A stretch of 38,611 nucleotides of DNA from Candidatus Ozemobacteraceae bacterium (GTDB taxonomy: Bacteria; Muiribacteriota; Ozemobacteria; Ozemobacterales; Ozemobacteraceae). Below the pieces are notes generated by a model. It searched no databases and was not told the origin of the DNA. It worked only from the letters and a program-made list of their open reading frames with translations. Shown one piece after another: positions 16,746 to 25,959 of this stretch (within the stretch, counting starts at the first letter, position 1; every line of letters starts with the position of its first letter). Made by a program: the position numbers and the translations under genes. The DNA lies in assembly GCA_035373905.1 (NCBI GenBank), contig DAOSOK010000042.1, forward strand, positions 1 to 38,611, in the 5' to 3' direction.

Positions 16746-19700
16746 GTGGATCTGATCCTCTTCCTGATCGTGGCAGGGGTGTTCTGGTATGGCATTCGCT
16801 CCATTCGAGCGCAGCTGAACACAGGCGCAGACAAAAACGAAGCCGAGAATGAGCTGAAAAAGCGGATTATCAGGCTCGAACGCCGGATGGAACGGCTCAA
16901 CGAACGTCTCGACATTTTCTCGTCCGAGCTCTGGGCATTGAAGAAAAACGCCGGCCTCCCCGCGGAACAGCAACAGGCTGAGCCCCTCGCCAAACCCGAA
17001 ACCGTCGCGAAGTCCGCCGTGACGGCACCGCCCCTCGAACCGCCCACACCTCCGGTTATACCTCAAAAGCCCGCTCCTTCCTGGAAAGACCCGCTCGAAT
17101 CTTCCGTGCAGCCCGATGAGGCGTTGGGAAGCGAACTGCCGGTCATGCCCGTCGAGCCTCTCCTTCCGGTCGTCATCGAGACGCCGGATCAATCCGTTTC
17201 GGCTCAACCGTCACCGACTCCCGTCGATGCCGGCAGGGAGTTATTCACACCCACGCCGGAAACGGCTGGCGAGTCACCCAACGTTCTATCGTCAGCGATA
17301 TTCAAAGAGTCCCCAGAGGCTTCCCCCAGATCGTCGGCACCAGCGGACTCCGGCCCTGTGCCGCCCTCGGCCCCCGTTGCCGAAGAGAAACCCTTTGCCT
17401 TCGACTGGGAGAACTTTCTCGGGAAAAAGTTGTTCGCCTGGATCGGCAGTTTCGCGCTGTTCCTCTCGGCCCTGTTTTTCGTCAGGTATGCCATCGAGAA
17501 CGACCTGGTCAGTCTCGGCATGCGGCTCGTGCTGGGTTTCTTCGTCGGCGCGGGCTCGATCGCCGGCGGCCTGTGGCTGAAACGCTACGGCTACCGTCAG
17601 ACCGTCGACGGCCTGTGCGCCGCCGGCCTGGCGATTCTCTACGCCGTTTTCATCGCGGCGCACCGTCTGCCGGTCGGCGACCCGTTCATCGGCACGGCGG
17701 GCACGTTTTCGCTCCTGACTCTGCTGACGGCCGGCGCCTTCACCTTGTCGGTGCGTCTCGACTCGCTGTTCGTCGCAATTCTGGCGTTGGTCGGCGGTTT
17801 CCTCGTTCCGCCCTTCGTCTCGACCGGCCACGACAACCCGCTCGGCCTGTTCGCCTACGTGACGCTGCTGGACACGGGCCTCGCGGCTGTCGCCCTCCGG
17901 AAACAGTGGGGCGTCCTCATCACGCTCGGCGCCATCGGCACGATGCTGATGCAGGCCGGCTGGGTCTTCAAGTTTTTCGAAGCCGCGAAGGCCGTCACGG
18001 CCTGGCTGGTCTTCGCCTGGTTCCCGCTGTTCTTCACCGTCGTCGGACATCTCGCGAACAAACGCGGATGGGACGATCCGCACATCGTCCGCGTCGCACG
18101 TGTTTTCCCGCTGATCTCCATGTGGATCAGTTTTTATATTTCTTCAAAAATAGTATCTATCCAGCAACCCGACACGGAAATTTCCGGGCCGTCGCTGGTT
18201 TACAGGCCGTTTGCCATGGGGAACGGAGGCCTGGTCATGTCCCTTCCCTACTGGTTCTCGGCGCTAATCGGCTGGCAGGCGCTCCGGGACGCCGCAACAG
18301 CGGTCTTCGCGAAATACGCACACGTCATCGTCTTCCTGCTCACTTGGAACTGGACGACATACGGTTTCACGCCGGACGCAGCCGGAACGGCCTGGGTCCT
18401 GTTCGCGGCGTATCCCGCCTTCTTCTTCGCCCTCTGGCGGCTCGGCCTCCGGTCCGAGCGCGACGCCCCCGAGCTTTCGTCGAGCGCGCGCTGGTCCGGC
18501 CTGCTCGCCTTCTCCTTCAATCTGTATCAACTGTTCCAGCAGGAACTCGGGAACAGCCCGGCGCACATCTTCTCGCTGACGGCCCTGCTCGCGGTGGGGC
18601 TTGCCTGGCAGGCGATGAAAGACGAGTCGGCGGGCCCGTTCCATTTCGGCAGCGGCCTCTCGTCGTTCACCATCATTGCGCTCTGGGCGAGCATGTATGC
18701 TCTCAGGGACAACATGACCGCCGCGTATCTCGCCTTTCTCGGCTTCCCTCTCTTCTTCGTGGGCACGTCGAAGCTGGCGGCCGTTCGCGGCAGACTGGAC
18801 ACGAATCTGAAGACGGCGGGCCGCGTTTTCCCGCTTGCCGGCATGGCATTCGCCGCGATGACGGCAGGCTGGGAGCAGTATGGCTCGAGCCCGGCGCTTG
18901 CGTTTTCCCTCGTGTTCGTCATCGATCTGATCCTGGCCTGGGAGGCCCGCGGCGACCGCGAGGCCGCCCCGTATCACACCTACGGCTGCTGGGCCACGTT
19001 CGCCGTGCTCTGGATCTGGGGGCACCAGTTCGGCACGCCGGAAACCGCCATGACCGGGTCGGCGGCGTTCTTCGGCTTCACCGCCTTCTACGCCGCCGCC
19101 TGGAAAATCGTCCGACATCTGGACGGCGACGCCGATCACATGGCGTATCCGGCGCGCCTCGCCCCTCTCGTTTCGATGACCTGGGTCGCCTGGATGCTCA
19201 CGCAGGATTCACTTGCGGCCCAACCGGTCAAAGTGCTGGGCCTCCTGTTCCTCCTCGATCTCATTCTGACCTGGCAGACGGTCGAGGACGACGGGGCGCG
19301 ACCCTGGCACATGGGAGCCAGCATCGCCGGCTTCGCGCTGCTGATGACCTGGACGACGACGGCGCTGACCGAAGCGCTGCTGCCGATCGCCCTCGGGTTC
19401 TATCTCCTGTTCGGCGCCCTCCACGCGCTGCTGCCCATCGTCCTGCAGCGGCTGCGCCCCTCGGGCGATGCCTACAACTGGATGCACCTGTATCCCGCAC
19501 TCATGCTCCTGATCATGATCGCGCCAATCCTGAACCATACCGCCGCGTGGCCGATCATGATGCCGGTCATCTTCCTCCTCAACTTCGTCGGGCTGATCGC
19601 CTCGTGGCTGTCGAGCGCGATGTGGATCGGGATCGTAATGCTGACGGTGACGACGGGCTGTTTCGGCGCCTGGATCTTCACGATGAAGGAAGTCACCGAA

Positions 19701-21158
19701 CTCCCCGGTTTCCTCGGCGTGCAGGGGTTCTTCGCCGTCGCGTTCCATATCTGGTCACATATATCCTTCCCGAAGCAGGGCGAGAAATCGCTGTATGCGG
19801 GAACCCCCGCGTGGCTGAAACGGGTGCGCGAGCTGGCGTTCGGCCCGCAGGCCGAAGGGGAATCGGAGGCCGGCACATCCCTCGATATCGCGCTGCTGCC
19901 GTCGCTCTCGGCGTTTCTGCCGTTCATCCTGCTCACGATGGTCGTGCTCGTCATCAAAAGCATGCCCGATCCGTCGATGGTGTTCGGCCTGATGCTTCTG
20001 CTCGCGGTGATGCTGCTGCGCCTGACGCACCTGCTCGCCGTCGACGGCCCCGCAATCGTCGCCCTGATGAGCACGGCGATGGTCCAACTCTGCTGGCAGA
20101 CGCAGCATTACAAGGGCGAGAACTGGCTCCTGCTCACCGCCTGGCACACGGCCATCTTCGTCCTGTTCTTCGGCTTTCCCCTGCTGTACCGCGAACGCAT
20201 GCAGAACCGCACGCTCCCCTGGATCGCCGCGGCCGCATCGGGGCCGATCCAGTTTTTCCTGCTGTATCAGACGTTGACGACGGTCCACGGCAAGGCCTGG
20301 ATCGGCGCGCTGCCCATTCTCTTCGCAGCCCCGTTCCTGTATGCGATGAAGGAGCTGGTCAGAAAGCTTCCCGAGGAACTCCCCGGCCGGCTTTCGATCC
20401 TTGCCTGGTTCGGCGGCACGGCCCTGTTCTTCATCACGCTCGCCTTCCCGCTGCAGCTCGACCAGGAGTGGCTGACGATCGGCTGGGCGCTCGAGGGCGC
20501 GGCCCTGTGCTGGCTGTTCATCCGCATCCCCCACCCCGGCCTCCGGCTCTGGGGCATCGCCCTGCTCGTGACGGCGTTCGCGCGGCTCGCCCTCAACCCC
20601 GAGGTGCTCGAGTATCACGCCCGCTCCGGCGTTCCGGTGCTGAACTGGTATCTCTATGCCTACGGCATCGTCACGGCATGTCTTATAGCAGGCGGAATAT
20701 ATCTCGCTCCGCCGCGCAACAAGCTGTTCGAGTATGACGTGCCGAAATGGCTGTTCTCGTTCGCGACGATCCTCGCCTTCCTGCTCGTGAACATCGAGGT
20801 CGCCGACGCATTCAGCCAGGGCGCACGCATCGACTTCCAGCTCAAGCTGAGCCGAGGCCAGGACCTCACGTATTCGCTCGCCTGGGCCGCTTTCTCGTTC
20901 ATCCTGCTGATCGTCGGCATCTGGACGAAGCGACGGGGTGCGCGCATCGCGAGCATCGGGCTGATGGCCGTGACGATCGTGAAAGTGTTCCTATACGACC
21001 TGATCGATCTCGGTGGCCTGTACCGCGTCGGCTCGCTGCTCGGACTGGCCGTTGCGCTGATGATGGTGTCGTTCCTGTATCAGAAATTCCTGTCGGCGCC
21101 GGAAGAGGCGGATGCATCCTCGCCCGCCGACGCATCGAAGAAGGAGACGTTCGTATGA
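16746..21158 (+). CDS. Giant DUF2339 polytopic membrane protein
   Basis: The 1470-residue protein has a first membrane helix (residues 2-17), a coiled coil with heptads (about 30-65), and a long Pro/Ala/Glu linker to about 215. A very long run of membrane helices follows to near residue 1450, more than thirty by eye. Helix text such as WENFLGKKLFAWIGSFALFLSALFFVRYAIE and IERDLVSLGMR-like loops mark it as DUF2339, an uncharacterised family. The GTG start is supported by GGGAGG seven bases upstream. It overlaps the next gene by ATGA, so the two are translationally coupled. Several AT-rich codon islands occur (18134-18168, 19747-19764, 20682-20702). Transport or envelope-assembly roles have been guessed for the family, but nothing here settles it. 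Confidence 0.9.
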   Translation: MDLILFLIVAGVFWYGIRSIRAQLNTGADKNEAENELKKRIIRLERRMERLNERLDIFSSELWALKKNAGLPAEQQQAEPLAKPETVAKSAVTAPPLEPPTPPVIPQKPAPSWKDPLESSVQPDEALGSELPVMPVEPLLPVVIETPDQSVSAQPSPTPVDAGRELFTPTPETAGESPNVLSSAIFKESPEASPRSSAPADSGPVPPSAPVAEEKPFAFDWENFLGKKLFAWIGSFALFLSALFFVRYAIENDLVSLGMRLVLGFFVGAGSIAGGLWLKRYGYRQTVDGLCAAGLAILYAVFIAAHRLPVGDPFIGTAGTFSLLTLLTAGAFTLSVRLDSLFVAILALVGGFLVPPFVSTGHDNPLGLFAYVTLLDTGLAAVALRKQWGVLITLGAIGTMLMQAGWVFKFFEAAKAVTAWLVFAWFPLFFTVVGHLANKRGWDDPHIVRVARVFPLISMWISFYISSKIVSIQQPDTEISGPSLVYRPFAMGNGGLVMSLPYWFSALIGWQALRDAATAVFAKYAHVIVFLLTWNWTTYGFTPDAAGTAWVLFAAYPAFFFALWRLGLRSERDAPELSSSARWSGLLAFSFNLYQLFQQELGNSPAHIFSLTALLAVGLAWQAMKDESAGPFHFGSGLSSFTIIALWASMYALRDNMTAAYLAFLGFPLFFVGTSKLAAVRGRLDTNLKTAGRVFPLAGMAFAAMTAGWEQYGSSPALAFSLVFVIDLILAWEARGDREAAPYHTYGCWATFAVLWIWGHQFGTPETAMTGSAAFFGFTAFYAAAWKIVRHLDGDADHMAYPARLAPLVSMTWVAWMLTQDSLAAQPVKVLGLLFLLDLILTWQTVEDDGARPWHMGASIAGFALLMTWTTTALTEALLPIALGFYLLFGALHALLPIVLQRLRPSGDAYNWMHLYPALMLLIMIAPILNHTAAWPIMMPVIFLLNFVGLIASWLSSAMWIGIVMLTVTTGCFGAWIFTMKEVTELPGFLGVQGFFAVAFHIWSHISFPKQGEKSLYAGTPAWLKRVRELAFGPQAEGESEAGTSLDIALLPSLSAFLPFILLTMVVLVIKSMPDPSMVFGLMLLLAVMLLRLTHLLAVDGPAIVALMSTAMVQLCWQTQHYKGENWLLLTAWHTAIFVLFFGFPLLYRERMQNRTLPWIAAAASGPIQFFLLYQTLTTVHGKAWIGALPILFAAPFLYAMKELVRKLPEELPGRLSILAWFGGTALFFITLAFPLQLDQEWLTIGWALEGAALCWLFIRIPHPGLRLWGIALLVTAFARLALNPEVLEYHARSGVPVLNWYLYAYGIVTACLIAGGIYLAPPRNKLFEYDVPKWLFSFATILAFLLVNIEVADAFSQGARIDFQLKLSRGQDLTYSLAWAAFSFILLIVGIWTKRRGARIASIGLMAVTIVKVFLYDLIDLGGLYRVGSLLGLAVALMMVSFLYQKFLSAPEEADASSPADASKKETFV

Positions 21159-22471
21159 AAATGCTGATCACCGCCCTGGTTCTCTCCCTGTGCGTGCCTG
21201 CGTTCGCCGCCGACGATATCATCCGGCCGCCCGCCGCCCGTCGCGAACTGTCCGACCGATTCGTTCCGCCCGCCACAGGGCCTGTGAAGATCGCCTTCTT
21301 CGACGCCGACAGCACGCTTCGCGTCGCTCCCAGCGGGGCCCCGGCCCCCAACTTCGCGACCGACGTGGCGCTCCTGCCGATGCTCGAGCAGCCGATGCAA
21401 AAGGCCGAACGCGACGGCTACCTGATCGCCGTCGTCTCAAACCAGGCCGGCGTCGCGGCCGGGTATCTCACCCTCGAGCAGGCGGAGGCCGCCATGCAGA
21501 ACACCGTATGCGGCCTGGCCTCGCGCGGCATCGCGATCCATTACTACGACTACGCCGATCAGAAGGATGAGAACCGCAAGCCCGACATCGGCATGGCGAA
21601 ACGGCTGGCCGATATGGTTCAGAAAAAATTCGGCCGCGATATCGACTGGGTGAACACGATCATGGTCGGCGACTCCGCCTGGAAGAAGGACGTCGAGCAG
21701 GAGCCCGACGGCGGGCCCGGCCAGGACGGAAGCAATAACGACCGGCTGTTCGCCGAAAATCTGAAAAAAGCCTACGGCGGCGTGACGTTCCATCACGCCC
21801 GCGACTTTTTCGGATGGAAAGCCGCCGGAGTTACAAATTTTGAAAACTATACAGCTCTGAAAGACTGGCTCGAGAAATCCGGCAACGCCTCGGCGTCTCC
21901 GGCCGCGAGCGGCGCCATGACTCCGGCGGCCGGTTCCGCCAAGCGGTGGAAGGCGTCTCCCGCGATGTCGATCGACACATCGAAGACCTATATCGCGACG
22001 CTCAAGACAAGCCTGGGCGACATCAGGATCGAACTGTTTGCGAAGGAGTCTCCGGCCACCGTCAACAACTTCGTTTTCCTTGCCCGCGAGGGCTTCTACG
22101 ATGGAACAATATTTCATCGTATTATAAAAGACTTCATGATTCAGGGCGGCGACCCGCTCGGCACAGGCGAGGGTGACCCGGGCTACAGTTTCAACGACGA
22201 ACTTCCCGCGAAGCATTCGTACGAACCCGGCATCGTGGCGATGGCGAACGCCGGCCCCAACACGCAGGGCAGCCAGTTCTTCATCTGCAACGGCGAAAGG
22301 GCGAAGAAGCTCGACACCCGGCCGAACTACACCCAGTTCGGCAAAGTCGTCGAGGGGATGGACGTCGTCCTGAAGATCTCCTCGGTCGAGGTCCGCCCGA
22401 ACGACGGCGGCGAGATAAGCAAACCCGCCGTTCCCCCCGTCCTGCAGAGCGTAACCATCGAAGAAAAATAA
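21155..22471 (+). CDS. Secreted HAD phosphatase fused to cyclophilin peptidyl-prolyl isomerase
   Basis: The 438-residue product has a signal peptide cut after Ala18 (AFA|AD). Residues about 43-240 are a HAD phosphatase: motif I FFDADST (Asp50, Asp52), motif II VVSNQAG, motif III Lys near KPDIGMAKR, and motif IV MVGDSAWKKD. The spacing resembles polynucleotide 3'-phosphatase and histidinol-phosphatase relatives. After a Ala/Ser linker, residues about 275-437 form a cyclophilin: FHRIIKDFMIQGGDP with the catalytic Arg near 321, then GSQFFICN, then NYTQFGKVVEGMDV. Cyclophilins isomerise X-Pro bonds, so export suggests a periplasmic folding role. The HAD substrate is unknown. AAGGAG lies eight bases before ATG, which overlaps the stop of the DUF2339 gene. 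An upstream in-frame extension is rejected. Confidence 0.9.
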   Translation: MKMLITALVLSLCVPAFAADDIIRPPAARRELSDRFVPPATGPVKIAFFDADSTLRVAPSGAPAPNFATDVALLPMLEQPMQKAERDGYLIAVVSNQAGVAAGYLTLEQAEAAMQNTVCGLASRGIAIHYYDYADQKDENRKPDIGMAKRLADMVQKKFGRDIDWVNTIMVGDSAWKKDVEQEPDGGPGQDGSNNDRLFAENLKKAYGGVTFHHARDFFGWKAAGVTNFENYTALKDWLEKSGNASASPAASGAMTPAAGSAKRWKASPAMSIDTSKTYIATLKTSLGDIRIELFAKESPATVNNFVFLAREGFYDGTIFHRIIKDFMIQGGDPLGTGEGDPGYSFNDELPAKHSYEPGIVAMANAGPNTQGSQFFICNGERAKKLDTRPNYTQFGKVVEGMDVVLKISSVEVRPNDGGEISKPAVPPVLQSVTIEEK

Positions 22472-22497
22472 CGTTCCCTGCCGACAGGCTGACAGGG

Positions 22498-22529
22498 ACT
22501 CCGGTGCGGTGGAAGTCACTCACCGGAGT
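22498..22529 (+). terminator. Hairpin after the HAD-cyclophilin gene, possible terminator
   Basis: A 9-bp stem (ACTCCGGTG, 22498-22506, with CACCGGAGT, 22521-22529) lies 26 bp past the stop. A shorter CCCTG/CAGGG hairpin precedes it. There is no clear T-run, so termination is uncertain. Confidence 0.35.
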
Positions 22530-22585
22530 TCCTACTCGTCGCAAAAGCAACACGACACTCATCCCGTATACTCGCATACTCGATG

Positions 22586-22680
22586 CCGTTCGTGCTGAGC
22601 TTGTCGAAGCACGAAAGCTCTCGCCCTTCGACAGGCTCAGGGTGAACGGATGGTTTTCATTCTGCAGGAATCAATAACAT
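22586..22680. repeat. Paired REP-like inverted repeat, copy D with flank
   Basis: The arms are 22586-22608 and 22627-22649. The conserved flank is on the right (complement GATTCCTGCAGAATGAAAA), so this copy is inverted relative to copy B. It lies between two convergent genes. Confidence 0.85.
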
Positions 22681-22697
22681 ATGAGAGGAGTTTTTGT

Positions 22698-24158
22698 TTA
22701 CCGCCAGCCGGCAAGAATCTCCAGACACCGGCGGTTCAAGGCCTCGGCCCGTTCCGGCGTTTCGGCTTCATTGTAGCACCGCAGTTCGGGAGCATTTCCC
22801 GACGGGCGCAGATGAATGATCTCCCCGTTCGCGAACGTCATGCGCAGGCCGTCGGTCTCGTCGAGTGCGGCAATCGGGCCGAACTCCCCGGAGAAGGTTC
22901 GCTCCGCCCCGCCATCGCGTGCAAGCGCGGCAATACGGTTCTTCGCAATCGCCGATGGAAACGTTTCGAGCCGACCGCTCGCCGTATAGCGGGCCGGGAG
23001 CAAAGCCGTGAGCTCTGAAAGAGAGCTGTCGCGCTCCCGGGCAAACCGGAGGAGGGCAAGAATCACGATCAGCGCATCTCGCGTCGGAAGAGGCGCGAGA
23101 AGACGGCCCTCCAACTCGATCGGACTCTGGATCAAAAATCCGCCGTTCGCCTCGTATCCGACGACCCTCCCTTGCTCGGCCGCCTGCATCGCGGAGATCA
23201 CATAGGGCGATCCAATGCGGGTTCGGACCACCCGGTCGAACCAGCCGCACTTCTCGACGGCGGTGTTGCTCGAAACCGGGGTCACCACGGTATTCGCCCC
23301 AAGCCATTTCGCGGCAAGAATGCCCGCGACGTCTCCCCGAATCCATTCCCCTCGCTCATTCCCGACAAGCGGCCGGTCGCCGTCGCCATCGGTCGAGCAG
23401 AGGGCGAAATACCGCCCCCCGGCCGCCCAGTCTCTGGCGAGCGCGACGTCCTCCGGACGCACCGCCTCCGTATCGACCGGGATAAACGTCTCCGATCGGG
23501 CGAGGCGGACGACTTCAGCGCCGAGCCGCTCGAGCACTTCCACCAGGATGTCTCGCGCCACGCCGGAATGTTCGTAGACGCCGATGCGCATTCCAGAGAG
23601 GCACCCGGAAGGGAAAAATTCTATATATCTTTTTATATATATTCGTCTGGCTTCTTCCGCCTCCGGCGGAAGCTCCTCCGGGGCTTTCAGCGCCCCGGTC
23701 TCGTCGAACACATCCGGCAGTATGACTTCTTGCGCCCGAATGCCCGCCTCGTCCTCTTTCAGAATTTCCCCGGCCGGGCGGTTGAATTTGATGCCGTTTC
23801 GATCGTCCGGGATGTGACTGCCCGTTACCATCGCGCTTGCGATCCCGCCATCGATGCCCCAGGCCGTGAGGGCGGGGGTCGGAATGGCTCCGCCGTTGAT
23901 CGGCAGGTATCCGCTGTTTCGGGCCGCCATGGCGCACGCCCGCATGATCCGGGGCGTCGAGGGTCGAAGATCGCCGGCGAGCGCGAACCGAGCGCCAACG
24001 GAAATTTCGCCTCTCGTTTCGAGATGCCGCAGGAAACCCGCGGTATAGGCATAGCATACCCTGTCGGTCATCGACGCGACCAATCCCCGCGCGCCGCTCG
24101 TTCCAAATCCGACCCCGCTTCGGTCCATCAAATCGGCAATGCGAATCTTTTCTGGCAT
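22698..24158 (-). CDS. Phosphomannomutase / phosphoglucomutase family enzyme
   Basis: The 486-residue alpha-D-phosphohexomutase interconverts hexose 1- and 6-phosphates. All four loops are present: an N-terminal GTSGARGLV; the phosphoserine loop VTGSHIPDDRNG (about 112, TGSHIP in place of the common TASHNP); the Mg loop STDGDGDRP (about 259); the sugar loop GYEANGGF; and the phosphate loop RPSGNAPELR near the C-terminus. The TGSHIP variant fits a phosphomannomutase-like subgroup, which would feed manC in this window, but sugar specificity is inferred. GAGGAG lies five bases before ATG. The segment encoding RIYIKRYIEFF (23613-23648) uses ATA, AGA and TAT codons almost exclusively, in sharp contrast to the rest of the gene. 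Confidence 0.92.
   Translation of the reverse strand: MPEKIRIADLMDRSGVGFGTSGARGLVASMTDRVCYAYTAGFLRHLETRGEISVGARFALAGDLRPSTPRIMRACAMAARNSGYLPINGGAIPTPALTAWGIDGGIASAMVTGSHIPDDRNGIKFNRPAGEILKEDEAGIRAQEVILPDVFDETGALKAPEELPPEAEEARRIYIKRYIEFFPSGCLSGMRIGVYEHSGVARDILVEVLERLGAEVVRLARSETFIPVDTEAVRPEDVALARDWAAGGRYFALCSTDGDGDRPLVGNERGEWIRGDVAGILAAKWLGANTVVTPVSSNTAVEKCGWFDRVVRTRIGSPYVISAMQAAEQGRVVGYEANGGFLIQSPIELEGRLLAPLPTRDALIVILALLRFARERDSSLSELTALLPARYTASGRLETFPSAIAKNRIAALARDGGAERTFSGEFGPIAALDETDGLRMTFANGEIIHLRPSGNAPELRCYNEAETPERAEALNRRCLEILAGWR
23622..23637. other. TATA-N8-TATA island inside the phosphomannomutase-type gene
   Basis: TATA at 23622 and 23634, with a second register two bases later. It lies within a 36-bp stretch almost free of G and C. 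Confidence 0.7.
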
Positions 24159-24196
24159 GACAGCTCCTCTTTTCCGCCCTTCGGAGGCACTTGAGC

Positions 24197-24226
24197 ACGA
24201 TACCTTCAGGCATTTTCAAGGGTCAA
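24197..24226 (-). promoter_or_regulatory. Candidate promoter of the phosphomannomutase-type gene
   Basis: On the minus strand TTGACC (24221-24226) and TATCGT (24197-24202) are 18 bp apart, 38 bp upstream of the start codon. Confidence 0.4.
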
Positions 24227-24308
24227 GGCATTTGTGCTCAACGGGGGCAACGGCGAAAACGCCCCTCGCCCCGCTGCAGGGCGAAAACCACAACATGGGG
24301 AGGTGCGA

Positions 24309-24314
24309 TATACT
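24309..24314 (+). promoter_or_regulatory. TATACT -10-like element
   Basis: TATACT lies 60 bp before the ATG at 24375. No good -35 is visible. It is included because the same hexamer recurs before three other genes. Confidence 0.3.
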
Positions 24315-24374
24315 TATGCCTGTGACACGCAGAATCATCGACCCTGGGAAACATCCGGAACGGAGAATTGTTGA

Positions 24375-25940
24375 ATGTTGAAGCGCCTTTTCTGGGTATG
24401 GTTCATCCTGATCGCCGGAGTCCTGCCTGCAGCGGGCGCGCAGGGGTGGATTTTCGTCACTCCGGAGCCCAGGGATTCCGGTCGCCAGCCATCGGGAATG
24501 AATGACGTTCGGATCGTCGACGTGCCGTCCGGAAGGGCGTTCGCGTTTCGCGAGGTCGCCCCGGGCGACGATACCCGCGTCGATGCCGTCCGGGCCCTTC
24601 TTGCCGGCAGCAAAGCCTGGCGGAAAGCCGTCGATCTGCTGGGCCAGGCGCGAAGGCTCGCGCCCGCTCCGGGCCAGAAATGGATTGCCGGAAACGCCCC
24701 CCTGCCCATCTGGATTCTCCCACCGAACGAGAACGGCCGAGGGCCGGGGGTGACGTCGCTCATGCCCCTGCGCGTGACAACAGCGCGCGCCGCCTTCGAC
24801 GCCGCCCAGCTGCTTCAGGTCGACGGACTGAAACTCCCCGGCGGCGCGGTCCTCACCGTCGGGGAGCTCGCCTCGGCCGGCGCGCTGCTTCCCATGCTCT
24901 GCCACGAACTCTTCCATGCGATCCAGGCGGAGTTGTATCGCGAACGGTATATTTACTTCACGCTGCTCGGCGAGCCGGCGGGACCGCACGACTCGCCCGC
25001 GGAAACCGATCCGATGCTGGCCTTCCGTGAGGGTTTCGCCGAGGCCGGCGAACTCTGGCTCGGTGAGCAGTATCCGGAAGAATTCGCCGTCCGGCGCGGC
25101 CGGGGGATTCGGCCCGAATCCGTGCGATTCGCGGAGGCGACGTTCAAGAACCGGCAGGTGCTCGCCGCGCGCAACCGGTTCATCTACACGGCCGACGGCC
25201 GCGTCAAAGACGGCAGGCTCGATTCCGGGAAGACGGACCTGTCGACGGAAGGCGTCATCGCGAGCCTGCTTCAGACGATTCTCGGCCATGCGGGCCTGCC
25301 GGACGCCCCCCATTCGGTTTTCACGACCATGGCCCGCGGCGCGCCCCTCACGTTCTTCGATTTCGTCTCTGCACTCATGCGCGACAATCCGGCCCGGGCC
25401 GCGACCATCCGCTGCATTCTGCTCGAATTCACCTGCTACACGATCGCCTCGCCCGACGCCATCTCCCGGTATCAGGCGTATTACCTCGCCCGGAAGGCGT
25501 TTCTCGTCGGGAAACTGCCGCGTGAAGAGTATCTGCGTGTGCGCAACGCCTGGCAGGAGTGGAAAGACCTCCAGCGACAGCGGATCGAAGCCGGCGCCCC
25601 CCTCGTCGAGGCGGTTCCCCAGCCGCTGATCGTCGCGAGCAAACAAGGCTACACCCTCGATCTCAATGACCCCGACCTGGAACGGCTCGCCTGGCACCTC
25701 GAATCGTTCCTCCCGGCCAGCGACACCGTGGCCGCCAGGCAACTCGCGGCCCACTACGCGGCGCAGATCGCCGAGCAGCGTTCGCGATTCGGCATGTTCT
25801 TCTCGGTCCGCCAGCTCGACGGCGCCGTGCCGGCCTCGCTCCTCGCGCAGTTCGAAACCGGTTGGAAGGCTTATCTCGAAAAAGCCGAAGTCCAGCTCGA
25901 CAGGGAAATATCACGCCGACGGCGCCTCGAAGGATACTAA
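24375..25940 (+). CDS. Secreted protein with HExxH zinc-peptidase signature, unknown family
   Basis: The 521-residue product begins with a signal peptide (MLKRLFWVWFILIAGVLPAAGA, cut near residue 22). HELFH in LCHELFHAIQAELY (His ~177, Glu ~178, His ~181) followed by EGFAEAGELW about 40 residues later has the layout of a gluzincin metallopeptidase, with Glu as third ligand. That reading is from motif pattern only. The flanking sequence matches no peptidase family I know. The C-terminal 150 residues are helical with charged heptad-like stretches (AYLEKAEVQLDREISRRRR). GGAGA lies eight bases before ATG. The gene stands alone between a divergent mutase and a convergent phosphatase. Likely envelope-located; substrate unknown. 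Confidence 0.75.
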   Translation: MLKRLFWVWFILIAGVLPAAGAQGWIFVTPEPRDSGRQPSGMNDVRIVDVPSGRAFAFREVAPGDDTRVDAVRALLAGSKAWRKAVDLLGQARRLAPAPGQKWIAGNAPLPIWILPPNENGRGPGVTSLMPLRVTTARAAFDAAQLLQVDGLKLPGGAVLTVGELASAGALLPMLCHELFHAIQAELYRERYIYFTLLGEPAGPHDSPAETDPMLAFREGFAEAGELWLGEQYPEEFAVRRGRGIRPESVRFAEATFKNRQVLAARNRFIYTADGRVKDGRLDSGKTDLSTEGVIASLLQTILGHAGLPDAPHSVFTTMARGAPLTFFDFVSALMRDNPARAATIRCILLEFTCYTIASPDAISRYQAYYLARKAFLVGKLPREEYLRVRNAWQEWKDLQRQRIEAGAPLVEAVPQPLIVASKQGYTLDLNDPDLERLAWHLESFLPASDTVAARQLAAHYAAQIAEQRSRFGMFFSVRQLDGAVPASLLAQFETGWKAYLEKAEVQLDREISRRRRLEGY

Positions 25941-25959
25941 TACCTATTGATCGACGGAC

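Noticed and set aside
17573..20737. Long + frame overlapping the DUF2339 gene
   Set aside because: It is extremely Arg/Pro rich with no membrane pattern, while the other frame gives continuous membrane helices and a good ribosome site.
20747..21154. In-frame N-terminal extension of the HAD-cyclophilin gene
   Set aside because: The signal peptide and ribosome site place the start at 21155; the extension is Arg-rich and overlaps the DUF2339 gene.
22498..22529. Strong terminator after the HAD-cyclophilin gene
   Set aside because: The stem is good but no T-run follows; kept only as a low-confidence feature.
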